Source: Bacteroidia bacterium (GTDB lineage: Bacteria; Bacteroidota; Bacteroidia; Cytophagales; Cyclobacteriaceae). Taken from it: DNA of 64,000 nt. Positions 19,525 to 28,877 of the stretch are shown in pieces. A program made the position numbers and the translations under genes. The notes under the pieces were generated by a model, which was not told where the DNA came from, did no database searches, and saw nothing but the letters and a program-made list of their open reading frames with translations. The stretch covers positions 109,656 through 173,655 of the forward strand of contig JAUILA010000011.1 of NCBI GenBank assembly GCA_030432655.1. The letters run 5' to 3'. Every line of letters begins with the position of its first letter. The stretch's first letter is position 1.

Positions 19525-20355
19525 ATGCGTAAATTACTAATTCTCATTCTGCTTATGGCTGGTCATTCCGCTTTCCCCCAATCAGGTTCCTTTCCCGGAA
19601 AATTTGTACACTCTGTTTATTTCTGGCTGAATAACCCGGAAAACGAAGCAGACAACGAACTCTTTCTGAAGAACCTGAACGAATTCCTGGAAAACAGCGA
19701 ATACCTCCTTTCCTATCATGTAGCCCCGCCCGCCGGTACCCCGCGGGAGGTGGTGGACAATTCCTATGATTATAACCTGGTCGTCACCTTCGATTCAAAG
19801 GAAGAGCAGGACAAATACCAGACAGAACCGGCCCACCTCAAATTTGTTGAGAACTCCAATCATTTATGGGACAAGGTCCAGATTTATGACTCATACCGGG
19901 GTGGCGAAGAAGCAGGCTCATTTAAGCGGGGGGATATACAAATCGGTATTGTGGTTTCGGACGTGGCTGCTTCTGAAAAATTCTACCACGATGTGGTTGG
20001 TATGACCAGAACAGGAGGATTTGAAGTGCCGGGAGACATGGCAAAAACTGCCGGACTTACAAATGGCATCCCGCTGAAGGTGACGGTCATGAAGCTGAAA
20101 AATGATCCGCATGCCTCCGAGTGGAAACTGATGGAATTTGCCGACGCGCCCAAAACGGAAAAAACCAACCATATTAATGAAGGTACCGGAGTCCGTTACG
20201 TAACGTTTTATGTGAAGGATATCACTGCCGCGGAAGAACGCTTGTCTGAGAACAAGGTGAAACCGCTGGGCAAAGTGGACATCGGAGGCGGACAGGATCT
20301 TATTCTTATCCAGGACCCGGACGGAATTTTTATTGAATTGATCGGGCCACGATAA
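19525..20355 (+). CDS. Exported protein fusing a Dabb domain to a VOC/glyoxalase domain
   Basis: 276 residues with a signal peptide (about 1-20). Residues about 25-125 are a stress-responsive A/B barrel (Dabb): FVHSVYFWLNNPENEADNEL, SYHVAPPAGTPREVVDNSYD and HLKFVENSNHLWDKVQIYDS. Residues about 135-276 are a VOC domain: IQIGIVVSDVAASEKFYHDV, then VRYVTFYVKDITAAEERL and LILIQDPDGIFIELIGP. The first VOC metal position is Ile rather than His, so a classical lyase site is incomplete, though the final Glu (FIELIG) is present. Reaction unknown; the two-domain order is not one I know well. Confidence 0.75.
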   Translation: MRKLLILILLMAGHSAFPQSGSFPGKFVHSVYFWLNNPENEADNELFLKNLNEFLENSEYLLSYHVAPPAGTPREVVDNSYDYNLVVTFDSKEEQDKYQTEPAHLKFVENSNHLWDKVQIYDSYRGGEEAGSFKRGDIQIGIVVSDVAASEKFYHDVVGMTRTGGFEVPGDMAKTAGLTNGIPLKVTVMKLKNDPHASEWKLMEFADAPKTEKTNHINEGTGVRYVTFYVKDITAAEERLSENKVKPLGKVDIGGGQDLILIQDPDGIFIELIGPR

Positions 20356-20356
20356 C

Positions 20357-22726
20357 CTATTCTTCGCGCAACGAATCGGTTGGATTCATTGAAGCTGCTT
20401 TATATACCTGGAACGATACGATCAGCACAGTAAAAAGGAGCAGAACAAGTCCGGCAGAAAGGAAAACCCACCAGGGTATGGACGTCCGGATATCGAATTG
20501 GGACAAAAACCGGCTGAGTGCCCACCAGGTCAGCGGGGCGGAAATCGCCAGGGCAATAACCACGATCAGCATAAATTCTTCGTTGACCAGGATCAACAGG
20601 TCCCTGATGGAAGCCCCCATCACTTTGCGGATACCCATTTCCCGGATACGCCGCCTTGCGAGGTAAGTGGCGAGTCCGTACAGCCCCATTCCTGTTATGA
20701 AAATGGCCAGCAATGCAAAAGTGGCTGCCAGCTTCTGGGTCAGGTTGATGGCATTGAATTTCTTTTCAAAAACGTCATCCACAAATTCGTATTCAAAAGG
20801 ATAAGCTGCATTGTACTTGTTCACCACCTTCTCCACTTCTGCCAGCGATTGATTTAATGGCAAATCATCCGACAGACGGATAGTCATAACCTCGGCCCAG
20901 TCGGGATCGAATATAACGAACATGGGCTGTGTTTCCCTGAAAACTGAACCCGTGAGAATATTATCGATTACCCCGATAAGGGTATAAGGCTCATCCCATA
21001 CCGTTAATCGTGTACCCAGCGGATTCTCCAGGCGCATTTGTTCGATCGCCGCCTCATTAACCAGTATAGACATGGAGTCGGATGGAAAATCCCTGGAGAA
21101 ATCCCGCCCCTCCAGCACCGTTACCCCGAGGGTGCTGGTGAAATCATATTCTGTAGCCAGGGTGGCAAACAGGATGTTCTGGTCCGGGGATTTCCCGGGC
21201 CATTCCAGGAAATTATTGCTGTTGACACTGGTTACCGGGCTGTTGGATTTGGTCACTTCCTGCACGGCTGAAGAATTCAGTAACTCCTGTTTCATGGGAG
21301 AATAGTTCTCATGCATCAGATCAGTATACTGCAGCATGATGAGGTTTTCAGTCCCATAGCCAAGATCACGTGCCCGTACCAATTCAATTTGCCTGTAGAT
21401 AACGACCGTCGAGGCAAGCAGAAAAATGGACAGTACAAATTGCAGCCCTACCAGCAGTTTGCGCGACAAGCCCTTGTTCCGGCCTGTAAAAACCGCCCCC
21501 TTAAGTGTCCTTACCGGCTGAAATGATGACAGGTAGAAGGCAGGGAAACTTCCTGATAATAACCCGGCAACGAATACCACGGCCAGCGTAATCAACCAGA
21601 ATTCAGGTGATGCGTAGTCTATGGAAAGTTTGTTGTTAAGCAGACTGTTGTAATAGGGCAAGGCAAGTTCCGTGAGCAGGATGGCGACCAGGTAAGCTAC
21701 ACAGGCGAGTAACATGGATTCACCAAGAAACTGGCGGATAAGCTGCCCCCGGGAAGAACCAAGCGTTTTCCTTACCCCCACTTCGCGCGCTCTCCGTTCC
21801 GCCCTTGCCGTGGCAAGATTCATGAAATTAATGCAGGCGATAACAAGGATCAGAATAGCCACTGCACCAAACATGCGCACATACACGATAAGTCCGCCTG
21901 CCTGCCTGCCATTTTCAAAGGAGGATTTCAGTCGCCAGTCTTCCAGCGGTAACAGGAACAGTTCCCGCTTCGCATCCGTTTCCCCGTTTTCTTCCAGCAG
22001 GTTGACCAGGGAATTCTCAACTTTTTCACGACTCTTTGCACTGTTAAGTTTTACATAGATCTGGAATGAATAATTACTCCAGTTATCGGTATTTTCCCTG
22101 ACCCACGAACTGTTTTGCTCATAATGCTGCCAGGGAATCAGGAAATCGAATTCAAACGAGCTGTTATCCGGCAGATCATCCAGGATCCCGGTGACTGTTA
22201 CCGTACTTTCATTATCTACCTGTAAATCTTTCCCGACCGGATCAGCATCCCCGAAAATTGCTTTGGCAGCTGACCTGGTCAGTACAATGGAAGAAGGATC
22301 ACGCAGCAAATCTGCCGGCCTCTGTCCGTTAGCTGTGCGGAAAGGAAACATGCTCAGAAACTCCTTACCTACATAATAACCGTGTTGTCTTATTTTTTTA
22401 TCACCGGTAGTCAGTAAATGATCCTCTCCCCAGTCCGATACCGTTACCTGCTCTATCGCCGGGTCTACATCAGGCAGTGTCAGGTATAAAGGCAAGGGCA
22501 CCGAACGCCAGGAAGAAATCTCCTCGGTATATTCCGCGTGCATCCACACCTGGAATAACTGGTCATACTCCGGATGGAATTTATCATAGGACATCTCCCT
22601 GTTCACCCAAAGGAGAATCAGAAGGCTACAGGCAATACCAATGGCAAGCCCGGCAATATTCACAAATGAATAAAGCGGATTTTTACGTAAACTTCGGAGG
22701 GTGGTTAGAAAAAAATTCCTCAGCAT
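20357..22726 (-). CDS. FtsX/MacB-type ABC transporter permease (stand-alone)
   Basis: 789 residues from the ATG at 22,726; a GTG 9 bp upstream is the alternative. The N-terminus LRNFFLTTLRSLRKNPLYSF and following helix NIAGLAIGIACSLLILLWV are typical of the Bacteroidota MacB-like permeases. A periplasmic domain (about 50-265), a first three-helix bundle (about 280-395, with RREVGVRKTLG-like text), a second periplasmic domain and a last FtsX bundle (RRIREMGIRKVMGASIRDLL) follow. The stop is 1 bp from the stop of the convergent Dabb-VOC gene. No ATP-binding subunit is encoded here. Confidence 0.85.
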   Translation of the reverse strand: MLRNFFLTTLRSLRKNPLYSFVNIAGLAIGIACSLLILLWVNREMSYDKFHPEYDQLFQVWMHAEYTEEISSWRSVPLPLYLTLPDVDPAIEQVTVSDWGEDHLLTTGDKKIRQHGYYVGKEFLSMFPFRTANGQRPADLLRDPSSIVLTRSAAKAIFGDADPVGKDLQVDNESTVTVTGILDDLPDNSSFEFDFLIPWQHYEQNSSWVRENTDNWSNYSFQIYVKLNSAKSREKVENSLVNLLEENGETDAKRELFLLPLEDWRLKSSFENGRQAGGLIVYVRMFGAVAILILVIACINFMNLATARAERRAREVGVRKTLGSSRGQLIRQFLGESMLLACVAYLVAILLTELALPYYNSLLNNKLSIDYASPEFWLITLAVVFVAGLLSGSFPAFYLSSFQPVRTLKGAVFTGRNKGLSRKLLVGLQFVLSIFLLASTVVIYRQIELVRARDLGYGTENLIMLQYTDLMHENYSPMKQELLNSSAVQEVTKSNSPVTSVNSNNFLEWPGKSPDQNILFATLATEYDFTSTLGVTVLEGRDFSRDFPSDSMSILVNEAAIEQMRLENPLGTRLTVWDEPYTLIGVIDNILTGSVFRETQPMFVIFDPDWAEVMTIRLSDDLPLNQSLAEVEKVVNKYNAAYPFEYEFVDDVFEKKFNAINLTQKLAATFALLAIFITGMGLYGLATYLARRRIREMGIRKVMGASIRDLLILVNEEFMLIVVIALAISAPLTWWALSRFLSQFDIRTSIPWWVFLSAGLVLLLFTVLIVSFQVYKAASMNPTDSLREE

Positions 22727-22996
22727 TCCCGGCACTTCAATTCAAAAAAACTACAGCGATAAACAGCCATTGAAATTAGCTATTCCAAGTCATAATTAAT
22801 AGTATCAGACTTTTCTTTTTTTTTGTTAAATCTATTACATCAAGGTGAATTTAGGCTTTAATTTATTGATTTTCAATATATTATGAATATTTAAAAAAAG
22901 TACCTCTCACGCAAGGGCCCCGGCATGCAAAGCTTTACCGCGCATTCTCGTACTGCTTCTTAAGGAGTGGTTTTTGTACTTTTTTTGGATTGAATT

Positions 22997-23770
22997 CTAC
23001 GTACGCAAGCTGCCCTCCACGAGTATGGTATAGTGACCTTTGAGTACCACCCGTGAATTGTCAAGCCGACACGAAAATTGACCTCCCCGCGTACTGCGCT
23101 GGATGGCCATCAGTTGGGTCTTGTTCAGCCTGTCCGCCCAGAAAGGTGTCAGGGCAGCATGGGACGAACCTGTGGCATGATCTTCCAGCTGACCAACATG
23201 CGGAACCAGTGTCCGGCTGACAAAGTCACTGGTATCACCAGGTGCGGTGACGGTGTACCCGAATACATCTATTTTTCTAAGCGCACCAAAATCAGGTTCC
23301 ATATTGACCAACGTCTCTTCATCCTCCAGCAAAACAATATGTTTATTGTCCGTGGTGAAATACCCCTTTACTGAAACACCCAGTGCGTCGGCCAGTCCGG
23401 CGGGCGGTTCGGGCCGGCCAGTCACAGGGATGGCCGAAAGGTTCATGGAGGCAAAATTGTCCGCATGAATTTCCCCGGTAAGTTCATCCCGGGAGGTGCG
23501 GAGTGTAACCTTTTTCTGAAGTGCTGCTACTGCAGCCAGCGTTCCATGCCCGCACAATCCTATTTCTTCGTCCGGGGCAAACCAGCGCACGTGGTAGCTG
23601 CCATCGTCGCCTGGCCACAAGAATGTGGTGGCAGGCTGATTAATGTCCGCGGCCAGCTGCTGCATTTCCGGCTCCGGCAATGGCTTTTCCAACAGGATAA
23701 CGGCAGCAATATTCCCGAGAAGTCCCGCTTCCGGATTATCGAAAACGGAAATACACCAGAATGGATTCAT
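22997..23770 (-). CDS. PhzF-family isomerase/epimerase-like protein
   Basis: 257 residues, near normal for the family. The N-terminal VFDNPEAGLLGNIAAVILL, the central VRWFAPDEEIGLCGHGTLAA and the C-terminal VPHVGQLEDHATGSSHAALT are hallmark PhzF segments. In characterised members the catalytic glutamate lies in an SETAF-type motif; the matching place here reads PATTF, so the glutamate appears to be replaced by alanine. It may use another residue or have a different role. Its stop-to-start gap with the OsmC gene is 2 bp, suggesting one transcript. Confidence 0.8.
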   Translation of the reverse strand: MNPFWCISVFDNPEAGLLGNIAAVILLEKPLPEPEMQQLAADINQPATTFLWPGDDGSYHVRWFAPDEEIGLCGHGTLAAVAALQKKVTLRTSRDELTGEIHADNFASMNLSAIPVTGRPEPPAGLADALGVSVKGYFTTDNKHIVLLEDEETLVNMEPDFGALRKIDVFGYTVTAPGDTSDFVSRTLVPHVGQLEDHATGSSHAALTPFWADRLNKTQLMAIQRSTRGGQFSCRLDNSRVVLKGHYTILVEGSLRT

Positions 23771-23772
23771 AC

Positions 23773-24186
23773 TCAGCCGTTCAGCGTGGCTGTCACCTCA
23801 ATTTCCGTATCGAGGAGTCGCGAAATCGGACAATTCTCCTCTGCATCCTTAACCAGCCTGTCAAATTCGTCCTGGTCAATGCCGTCAATAGTAGCATCCA
23901 GAGTAATATGTGATTTCTTAATTGTGCCCTCCTCGAAGGTAATAACACATTTGGATTTGAGTTCGGCCGGATCAAATCCCGCTTCCTGCAAATTGAAGCT
24001 CAGTTTCATGGTAAAACAGCCGGCATGGGCCGCTGCCACTAGTTCTTCGGGGTTGGTGCCTTTGCCATCCTCAAATCGGGAGGTGTATGAATAAGGTACC
24101 TGATCCAGGACAGAAGTCTGGGTTGACAGGTGTCCTTTGCCCTCTTTTCCGGTGCCGTTCCATACGGCGGTAGCATGTCTTTTCAT
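23773..24186 (-). CDS. OsmC-family peroxiredoxin-like protein
   Basis: 137 residues from the ATG at 24,186; the open frame extends 50 codons further but the upstream part is unlike the family. Residues MKRHATAVWNGTGKEGKGHL match the OsmC start. The two catalytic cysteines are present in AHAGCFTMKLSF (about 58) and EENCPISRLL (about 118). OsmC proteins reduce organic hydroperoxides with the two thiols, in the cytosol. It precedes the PhzF-like gene by 2 bp, so the two are probably co-transcribed. Confidence 0.85.
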   Translation of the reverse strand: MKRHATAVWNGTGKEGKGHLSTQTSVLDQVPYSYTSRFEDGKGTNPEELVAAAHAGCFTMKLSFNLQEAGFDPAELKSKCVITFEEGTIKKSHITLDATIDGIDQDEFDRLVKDAEENCPISRLLDTEIEVTATLNG

Positions 24187-24317
24187 AAGTCTTGGTTTAT
24201 TTATAAATATAGCAATCCTGCCGTCAAATGGTTTTAAAGATTTTATGGATTTTTTTCCGGGGCGATTAAACCATCTGTTGCCTGCTACATCTAAAGGCCA
24301 AACAAACGCTGAAAACG

Positions 24318-25190
24318 ATGAAGCATATAATTTCACTTATGAACAATTTCAGGAACATTACCAGTATCCTTTTTTCTGCAAGCCTTGTAGTCCTGCTGGC
24401 ATCCTGCCAGGACGACAACCAGCCAATGGAAATCAATGCGGAGGAAGATGTCGAACTCGCCGAAAACAGTCAGCTGTCAGAAGCCTACAGTGAGGAAGAC
24501 ATTTCATTCTCCTACCTCGCTGCTGATATAAGCGGCGAAACCGGAGGAAGAGTTATGAATGAGTTTCTTCCCTGCGCCACCATTACGCGTGACGCGGAGT
24601 TAAAAACTGTCACCATTGATTTTGGAGAATCATGTATCGGGCCCTACGGACGGGAACGCAGTGGCAAAATCCTTATCGCCTATGGCGGGGAATTTAACGA
24701 CCAACTGGCCAACCGCGTCATCACATTTGACAACTATGTGGTAAACAACCGCGGTGTTTCAGGTATGATTGAACTTCGTGACATTAACCGGAACGGAGAC
24801 GGTAACCTGCCCGCAACCCGGAAAATGACCGATTATACCATTGAATTTCCTAACGGAACCACTTATGTCGCCAATGGCAGCATCACACGCGAATGGATTG
24901 AAGGAGAAGGTGACGGTGACCCGCGAACCAATGTCATCCGGCTCACCGGATCCCGGGAAGGAATTTCCTCGAGGGGACGGACTCATACGGTTGAAATTAC
25001 GGAACCCATTATTGCCAGTTTCCCATGCCGAACCCAGGGCGGGTTCCTGCGGACCGCCGGGCGAAAGCAGATTACGATCAGCCGCGAATCGGCAGAACGG
25101 ATCCGTACGGTGTACTATGGCGACGGCACCTGCGATAATGAGGTGAGCATGACAGTTAACGGACGGTCGTTTACATTAACGGGAGAATAA
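24318..25190 (+). CDS. Exported lipoprotein of unknown function
   Basis: 290 residues. The hydrophobic segment FSASLVVLLASC gives a lipobox with Cys at about residue 30; the second Met at 24,339 is an alternative start. The mature protein is beta-rich and acidic at first, with CATITRDAELKTVTIDFGES and later CRTQGGFLRTAGRKQITISR. Four Cys in the mature part may form disulfides. Similar lipoproteins occur singly in Bacteroidota; I recognise no enzymatic family. A strong terminator separates it from the sigma-factor operon. Confidence 0.6.
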   Translation: MKHIISLMNNFRNITSILFSASLVVLLASCQDDNQPMEINAEEDVELAENSQLSEAYSEEDISFSYLAADISGETGGRVMNEFLPCATITRDAELKTVTIDFGESCIGPYGRERSGKILIAYGGEFNDQLANRVITFDNYVVNNRGVSGMIELRDINRNGDGNLPATRKMTDYTIEFPNGTTYVANGSITREWIEGEGDGDPRTNVIRLTGSREGISSRGRTHTVEITEPIIASFPCRTQGGFLRTAGRKQITISRESAERIRTVYYGDGTCDNEVSMTVNGRSFTLTGE

Positions 25191-25201
25191 GTATTAACAT
25201 C

Positions 25202-25241
25202 TGCCGGAATGGTTGTAATATCATTCCGGCACTATTTTTTT
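25202..25241 (+). terminator. Rho-independent terminator after the lipoprotein gene
   Basis: TGCCGGAATG (25,202-25,211) pairs perfectly with CATTCCGGCA (25,222-25,231) around a 10-nt loop and is followed by CTATTTTTTT. It begins 12 bp after the stop at 25,190 and insulates the next operon. Confidence 0.88.
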
Positions 25242-25263
25242 ACCTGAAAATTATCCCATCTGA

Positions 25264-25782
25264 ATGAACGAGCCGGACGAAAGAAAGCAATTTCAGGCCC
25301 TGGTTGAAAAATACCAGCGGCGTGTTTATGCGGTTATCCGGAAAATGGTGATCGACCATGATGATACCGACGATCTTGTCCAGGAAGTATTTATTAAAGT
25401 GTGGAAAAACCGGGGTGACTTTGAAGAAAGATCTGATATATTCACCTGGATATACCGGATTGCGGTGAATGAAAGCCTGCAGTTCCTTCGCAAAAAGAAA
25501 AAGAGAAGTCTGTTTGCCAGCGGAATAAACGAAGAACTCATGGCCAGGGCAGAGAGTGCCCTCGGACCTGGCGCGGAAGAAATTGAACGAAGCCTGCAAA
25601 AGGCTCTGCTCGAGCTGCCCGACAAGCAGCGTGCTGTGTTTCATATGCGCTATTACGACGAGCTTACCTATGACCAGATGGCGGAGATTTTGGGTGGAAC
25701 GACAGGCGGATTAAAGGCCAATTATCATCATGCCGTTAAGAAAGTTGAAAAATATTTGACGTCGTCATTAAACCCGATCTGA
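25264..25782 (+). CDS. ECF RNA polymerase sigma factor (sigma-70 family)
   Basis: 172 residues. Region 2 is clear (FQALVEKYQRRVYAVIRKMV, then DDTDDLVQEVFIKVWKNRG and FTWIYRIAVNESLQFLRKK). A linker of about 40 residues is followed by region 4 (LELPDKQRAVFHMRYYDELT, AEILGGTTGGLKANYHHAVK). It directs RNA polymerase to a small set of promoters, usually envelope-stress genes. The following gene looks like its anti-sigma partner, and the next encodes a Spy-like periplasmic protein, so this is a typical stress-sensing operon. No regulon can be read from here. Confidence 0.9.
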   Translation: MNEPDERKQFQALVEKYQRRVYAVIRKMVIDHDDTDDLVQEVFIKVWKNRGDFEERSDIFTWIYRIAVNESLQFLRKKKKRSLFASGINEELMARAESALGPGAEEIERSLQKALLELPDKQRAVFHMRYYDELTYDQMAEILGGTTGGLKANYHHAVKKVEKYLTSSLNPI

Positions 25783-25803
25783 TAAATTGCATCTAACAGT
25801 CAA

Positions 25804-26250
25804 ATGAAGGAGGAAAACAAACATAATCAGCGAAAAGACCCGTTCCCGGCACCGGATGGCTATTTTGACAGCCTCTCTGACCGGATTATGGACAGGATTG
25901 ATCGCGAGGAAGAAAACGATGCCGGAAAGGGCCGCTTGATCTCCCTGGCGACCAGGGCGGGTTGGGCAGCTGCGGCGGTAATCAGTCTGCTGGCCGTTTT
26001 CTGGCTGACAACAAATGACGATACATCGCCGACATCCCAGGAATTGGTAGCAGAACTGTCTGATGACGAGATCATCGACTACCTTGTTTCCACAGATATT
26101 TCGCTGGATGACATCCTCGACATTGCCGACTTTGAAAATGCTGAACTGGACTCCCTGAATATGGAGACAATGCCGGATCTGGAACTTTCACCGGAAGAGG
26201 CAGACGAATTAATTGAACTATACGACCTGGAAGAATTAGAAAATTCATAA
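25804..26250 (+). CDS. Probable anti-sigma membrane protein
   Basis: 148 residues. The start PFPAPDGYFDSLSDRIMDRI fits a short N-terminal motif common to membrane proteins that follow ECF sigma genes in Bacteroidota. One membrane helix (about 58-75, AAAAVISLLAVFWL) separates a cytosolic N-terminus from an acidic periplasmic C-terminus rich in Asp, Glu and Leu (DDEIIDYLVSTDISLDDILD). The position 21 bp after the sigma gene and the topology suggest it holds the sigma factor at the membrane. No zinc-binding anti-sigma motif (HxxxCxxC) is present. Confidence 0.6.
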   Translation: MKEENKHNQRKDPFPAPDGYFDSLSDRIMDRIDREEENDAGKGRLISLATRAGWAAAAVISLLAVFWLTTNDDTSPTSQELVAELSDDEIIDYLVSTDISLDDILDIADFENAELDSLNMETMPDLELSPEEADELIELYDLEELENS

Positions 26251-26253
26251 CTC

Positions 26254-26727
26254 ATGAAAAAATTAGCTCTTGGAATAATAATCGTACTGGCACCCTTGTT
26301 CAGTGCAGTTTCGCAGGACAAAGAGACCCGTGACAAAATCGAAGCGGCAAGAATTGCTTTTATCACTGAACGACTGGAGCTCACCCCTGAACAGGCCGAA
26401 AAATTCTGGCCGGTATACCGGGAATATACCCAGGAACGCCAGGGACTCAGGAAGGAGTTTCTTGAAGCCCGCCGGGAAATGGAAAAAGAGGAACTGACAG
26501 AAGAGGAAAGCAGTAAATTGCTGGACCTGGGCCTTAGAATAAAAGAACAGGAAGCTGAATTGCAGCGAAAATATTCCGACCGCCTCACCCAGGTCATTAC
26601 CAATCGCCAAATGCTTCAACTGCGACAGTCGGAAGAAGATTTCAGGAGAATGTTGTTGCGACGACTGGAACGCCGGCAGGAAATGCGAGAACGGGTACAA
26701 CAGCGAAGACGGGAAATCGATAATTAA
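26254..26727 (+). CDS. Spy/CpxP-like periplasmic sensor protein
   Basis: 157 residues with a signal peptide (about 1-21). The mature part is one long charged helical protein with the diagnostic ELTPEQAEKFWPVYREYTQE, like the LTxxQ proteins Spy and CpxP and the heavy-metal sensors found beside ECF systems. The C-terminus is very basic (RRLERRQEMRERVQQRRREI). It lies 3 bp after the anti-sigma-like gene and 2 bp before the next gene, so it is part of the sigma operon. Role inferred: periplasmic chaperone or signal input. Confidence 0.7.
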   Translation: MKKLALGIIIVLAPLFSAVSQDKETRDKIEAARIAFITERLELTPEQAEKFWPVYREYTQERQGLRKEFLEARREMEKEELTEEESSKLLDLGLRIKEQEAELQRKYSDRLTQVITNRQMLQLRQSEEDFRRMLLRRLERRQEMRERVQQRRREIDN

Positions 26728-26729
26728 GT

Positions 26730-27824
26730 ATGAGGAAATTTGCTGTGCCTGGCGCCTTGATAAAAGGCGCTATTTGCATTTGTATACTCCTGAACCCGGG
26801 AAATTCCTGGTCGCAGCAAACTTCGCGGCTCGATTCACTGTACGCCGAACTGGATGAATTGTTTGCCGAAGACTCTCTTGGAGGCGACTTATTCTCCCAG
26901 ACCGACAGCCTGCTGTCATTAATGGATATGCGCATACACAGCCTCAATATCCGCAGCTCATTTACCAGTGAGGTCCTGACCTCAGGAAGGGATCTCGGCT
27001 ATTCACAGAACGGATTCATTACCGGCTTGTCGTATTACCACCCCAGCGGTATTTACGGGGAAGTGACCGGTTACCTCAACAGCGGATACTCACCGCAGTA
27101 CTATATGACAGACGCCGGAGTGGGCTATTTACTCGAGCTGGACAAATGGCTCCTGCAGGCGGGGCACAATTTCCAGTTCTTTGACAGTTCGGTGGATTGG
27201 GTGTTCAATAAAAATGCGCAGCTCACCACCTACTATCAGCGAAAAAAATGGGAAGCCGGAATTGATTATCGTTTTATGTACGGGAAAGAGCAGGCACACA
27301 GGATCACGACGACCCTGGCCTCCCGAATTAGCTGGACGGACTTTGGCTGGTTTGACAGAATTTCCCTGATCCCCTCGGTAGCGGTTCAATGGGGAAACGC
27401 CAACATCATTTATTACCGGCAAAGTGAAACCCCCTTACGCGACCTTTACCAGATCATTCTTTCAGACGATCAGTTTCCGGATATTGAACGACGGGATATG
27501 GTCCGGTTGTCCTACCTGCTCCAACGGGAACGGATTGTACGTGCCATACAACTACTCAGTGAACTGGGCTATACCGGGGAAATGATCAGCGACCTTCTCC
27601 AGTCTTTTGAAGAGTCACAATTTGCCGAGTCAAATTCATTCGGCCTGATGAACATCGCCTTGCATCTTGGCCTGTCGCTGAGCAAGGAGCGCTGGAACCT
27701 GTACGCCAACTATTCCTGTAATTTCCCGCAGTCACTGCCCGGTGAGGAATACAGCTATGAGAATAACGATTACCTAAGTATCTCTCTCTTCTATACACTC
27801 TTCTGGCCGGCGGCGAAGCCCTGA
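26730..27824 (+). CDS. Exported, probably outer-membrane, protein of unknown family
   Basis: 364 residues with a signal peptide (about 1-30, ending SWSQQ). Alternating aromatic strands such as FITGLSYYHPSGIYGEVTGY, AGIDYRFMYGKEQAHRITT and NYLSISLFYTLFW-like text at the C-terminus suggest an outer-membrane beta barrel of about 12 strands, ending in an aromatic strand as barrel proteins do. It is the last gene of the ECF sigma operon and may be its envelope effector. I do not recognise a named family. Confidence 0.55.
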   Translation: MRKFAVPGALIKGAICICILLNPGNSWSQQTSRLDSLYAELDELFAEDSLGGDLFSQTDSLLSLMDMRIHSLNIRSSFTSEVLTSGRDLGYSQNGFITGLSYYHPSGIYGEVTGYLNSGYSPQYYMTDAGVGYLLELDKWLLQAGHNFQFFDSSVDWVFNKNAQLTTYYQRKKWEAGIDYRFMYGKEQAHRITTTLASRISWTDFGWFDRISLIPSVAVQWGNANIIYYRQSETPLRDLYQIILSDDQFPDIERRDMVRLSYLLQRERIVRAIQLLSELGYTGEMISDLLQSFEESQFAESNSFGLMNIALHLGLSLSKERWNLYANYSCNFPQSLPGEEYSYENNDYLSISLFYTLFWPAAKP

Positions 27825-27940
27825 TCAGGGATTAATAAACCTGTATTAGTCATTTGACCATTGAGTGAGTATCCTGCTGTATCCGGGTAACTGTTTCGAT
27901 CCTTTAGCGTTAAAGGTGATAAGCACCTAAACTAACTGAC

Positions 27941-28843
27941 ATGAAGCTTCCTGCCTTGCCCCTGGATTCCTGGGAGAATACCAAGATCACCCTCCACCTC
28001 TATTTACAGATTATTGGAAAAATAAAGCTTGCACTGGCGGTTCGCAAGAATCACTGGTGGCATATCACCCTGCTGCCACATGTCTCAGGACTGACTACAG
28101 GCTGGATTCCCGGAGGGGACCAGACTTTCCAGATAGTAACGGACATGGTCAGGCACGAGCTGAGGATTGAGTTTTCCAATGGAAATACGGAAGCATTTCA
28201 CCTGAAAGACGGTTTATCGGTGGCACAGTTTTACAAGGAGCTTATGAACCGCCTTGAAACTAACGACATTCGTCCCCAAATTAAGGCTGAACCCTATGAT
28301 CATCCCTGCCAGGAACCTTTTGCGGAATGTCAGACATATGCCTCCTATGATCATGCCTTTATTGAGCGTTTTCACCATGTTCTGCAGTTCACCACCCGCG
28401 TATTTGACAAGTTCCGGGCACAGTTTACCGGCAAAGTATCCCCCGTGCAGCTCTACTGGCATCACATGGACCTGGCAGTCACGAGGTTTAGCGGAAGAAA
28501 GGCCGGAACAGACATGAGCGGGTCATCGGCCGCCGACCGCGATGCTTATTCACACGAAGTAATAAGTGCAGGTTTCTGGGCAGGAGATGAACAAGTCCGC
28601 GGTGCTGCCTATTACTCCTACACATTTCCTTCACCTGAAGGAATTCAGGATGAAAAACTTAAACCTGAACCGGCCTGGTGGGAAATGTCTTCCGGAAGCC
28701 CTATGGCTATGCTGATGTATGATGACTTGCTAAAGGAATCAGATCCGGAACATGCGCTGCTGGCTTTCCTGGAAACCAGTTATCTGGCGGGTACTATCTC
28801 CGGGCACTGGCCCGAAGAGGAGATGCTTTACCGTATTCCCTGA
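27941..28843 (+). CDS. DUF5996 family protein
   Basis: 300 residues, no signal peptide. The N-terminus (LPLDSWENTKITLHLYLQII, then LAVRKNHWWHITLLPHVSGL) is the characteristic start of DUF5996, followed by ELRIEFSNGNTEAFHLKDGL and a His/Trp-rich middle (SPVQLYWHHMDLAVTRFSGR). Family members are cytosolic and of unknown function. It stands alone, 117 bp after the sigma operon and 113 bp before the efflux operon. Confidence 0.85.
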   Translation: MKLPALPLDSWENTKITLHLYLQIIGKIKLALAVRKNHWWHITLLPHVSGLTTGWIPGGDQTFQIVTDMVRHELRIEFSNGNTEAFHLKDGLSVAQFYKELMNRLETNDIRPQIKAEPYDHPCQEPFAECQTYASYDHAFIERFHHVLQFTTRVFDKFRAQFTGKVSPVQLYWHHMDLAVTRFSGRKAGTDMSGSSAADRDAYSHEVISAGFWAGDEQVRGAAYYSYTFPSPEGIQDEKLKPEPAWWEMSSGSPMAMLMYDDLLKESDPEHALLAFLETSYLAGTISGHWPEEEMLYRIP

Positions 28844-28877
28844 AAGACATGATCATTGCAGATGAAATTACCGTTTG

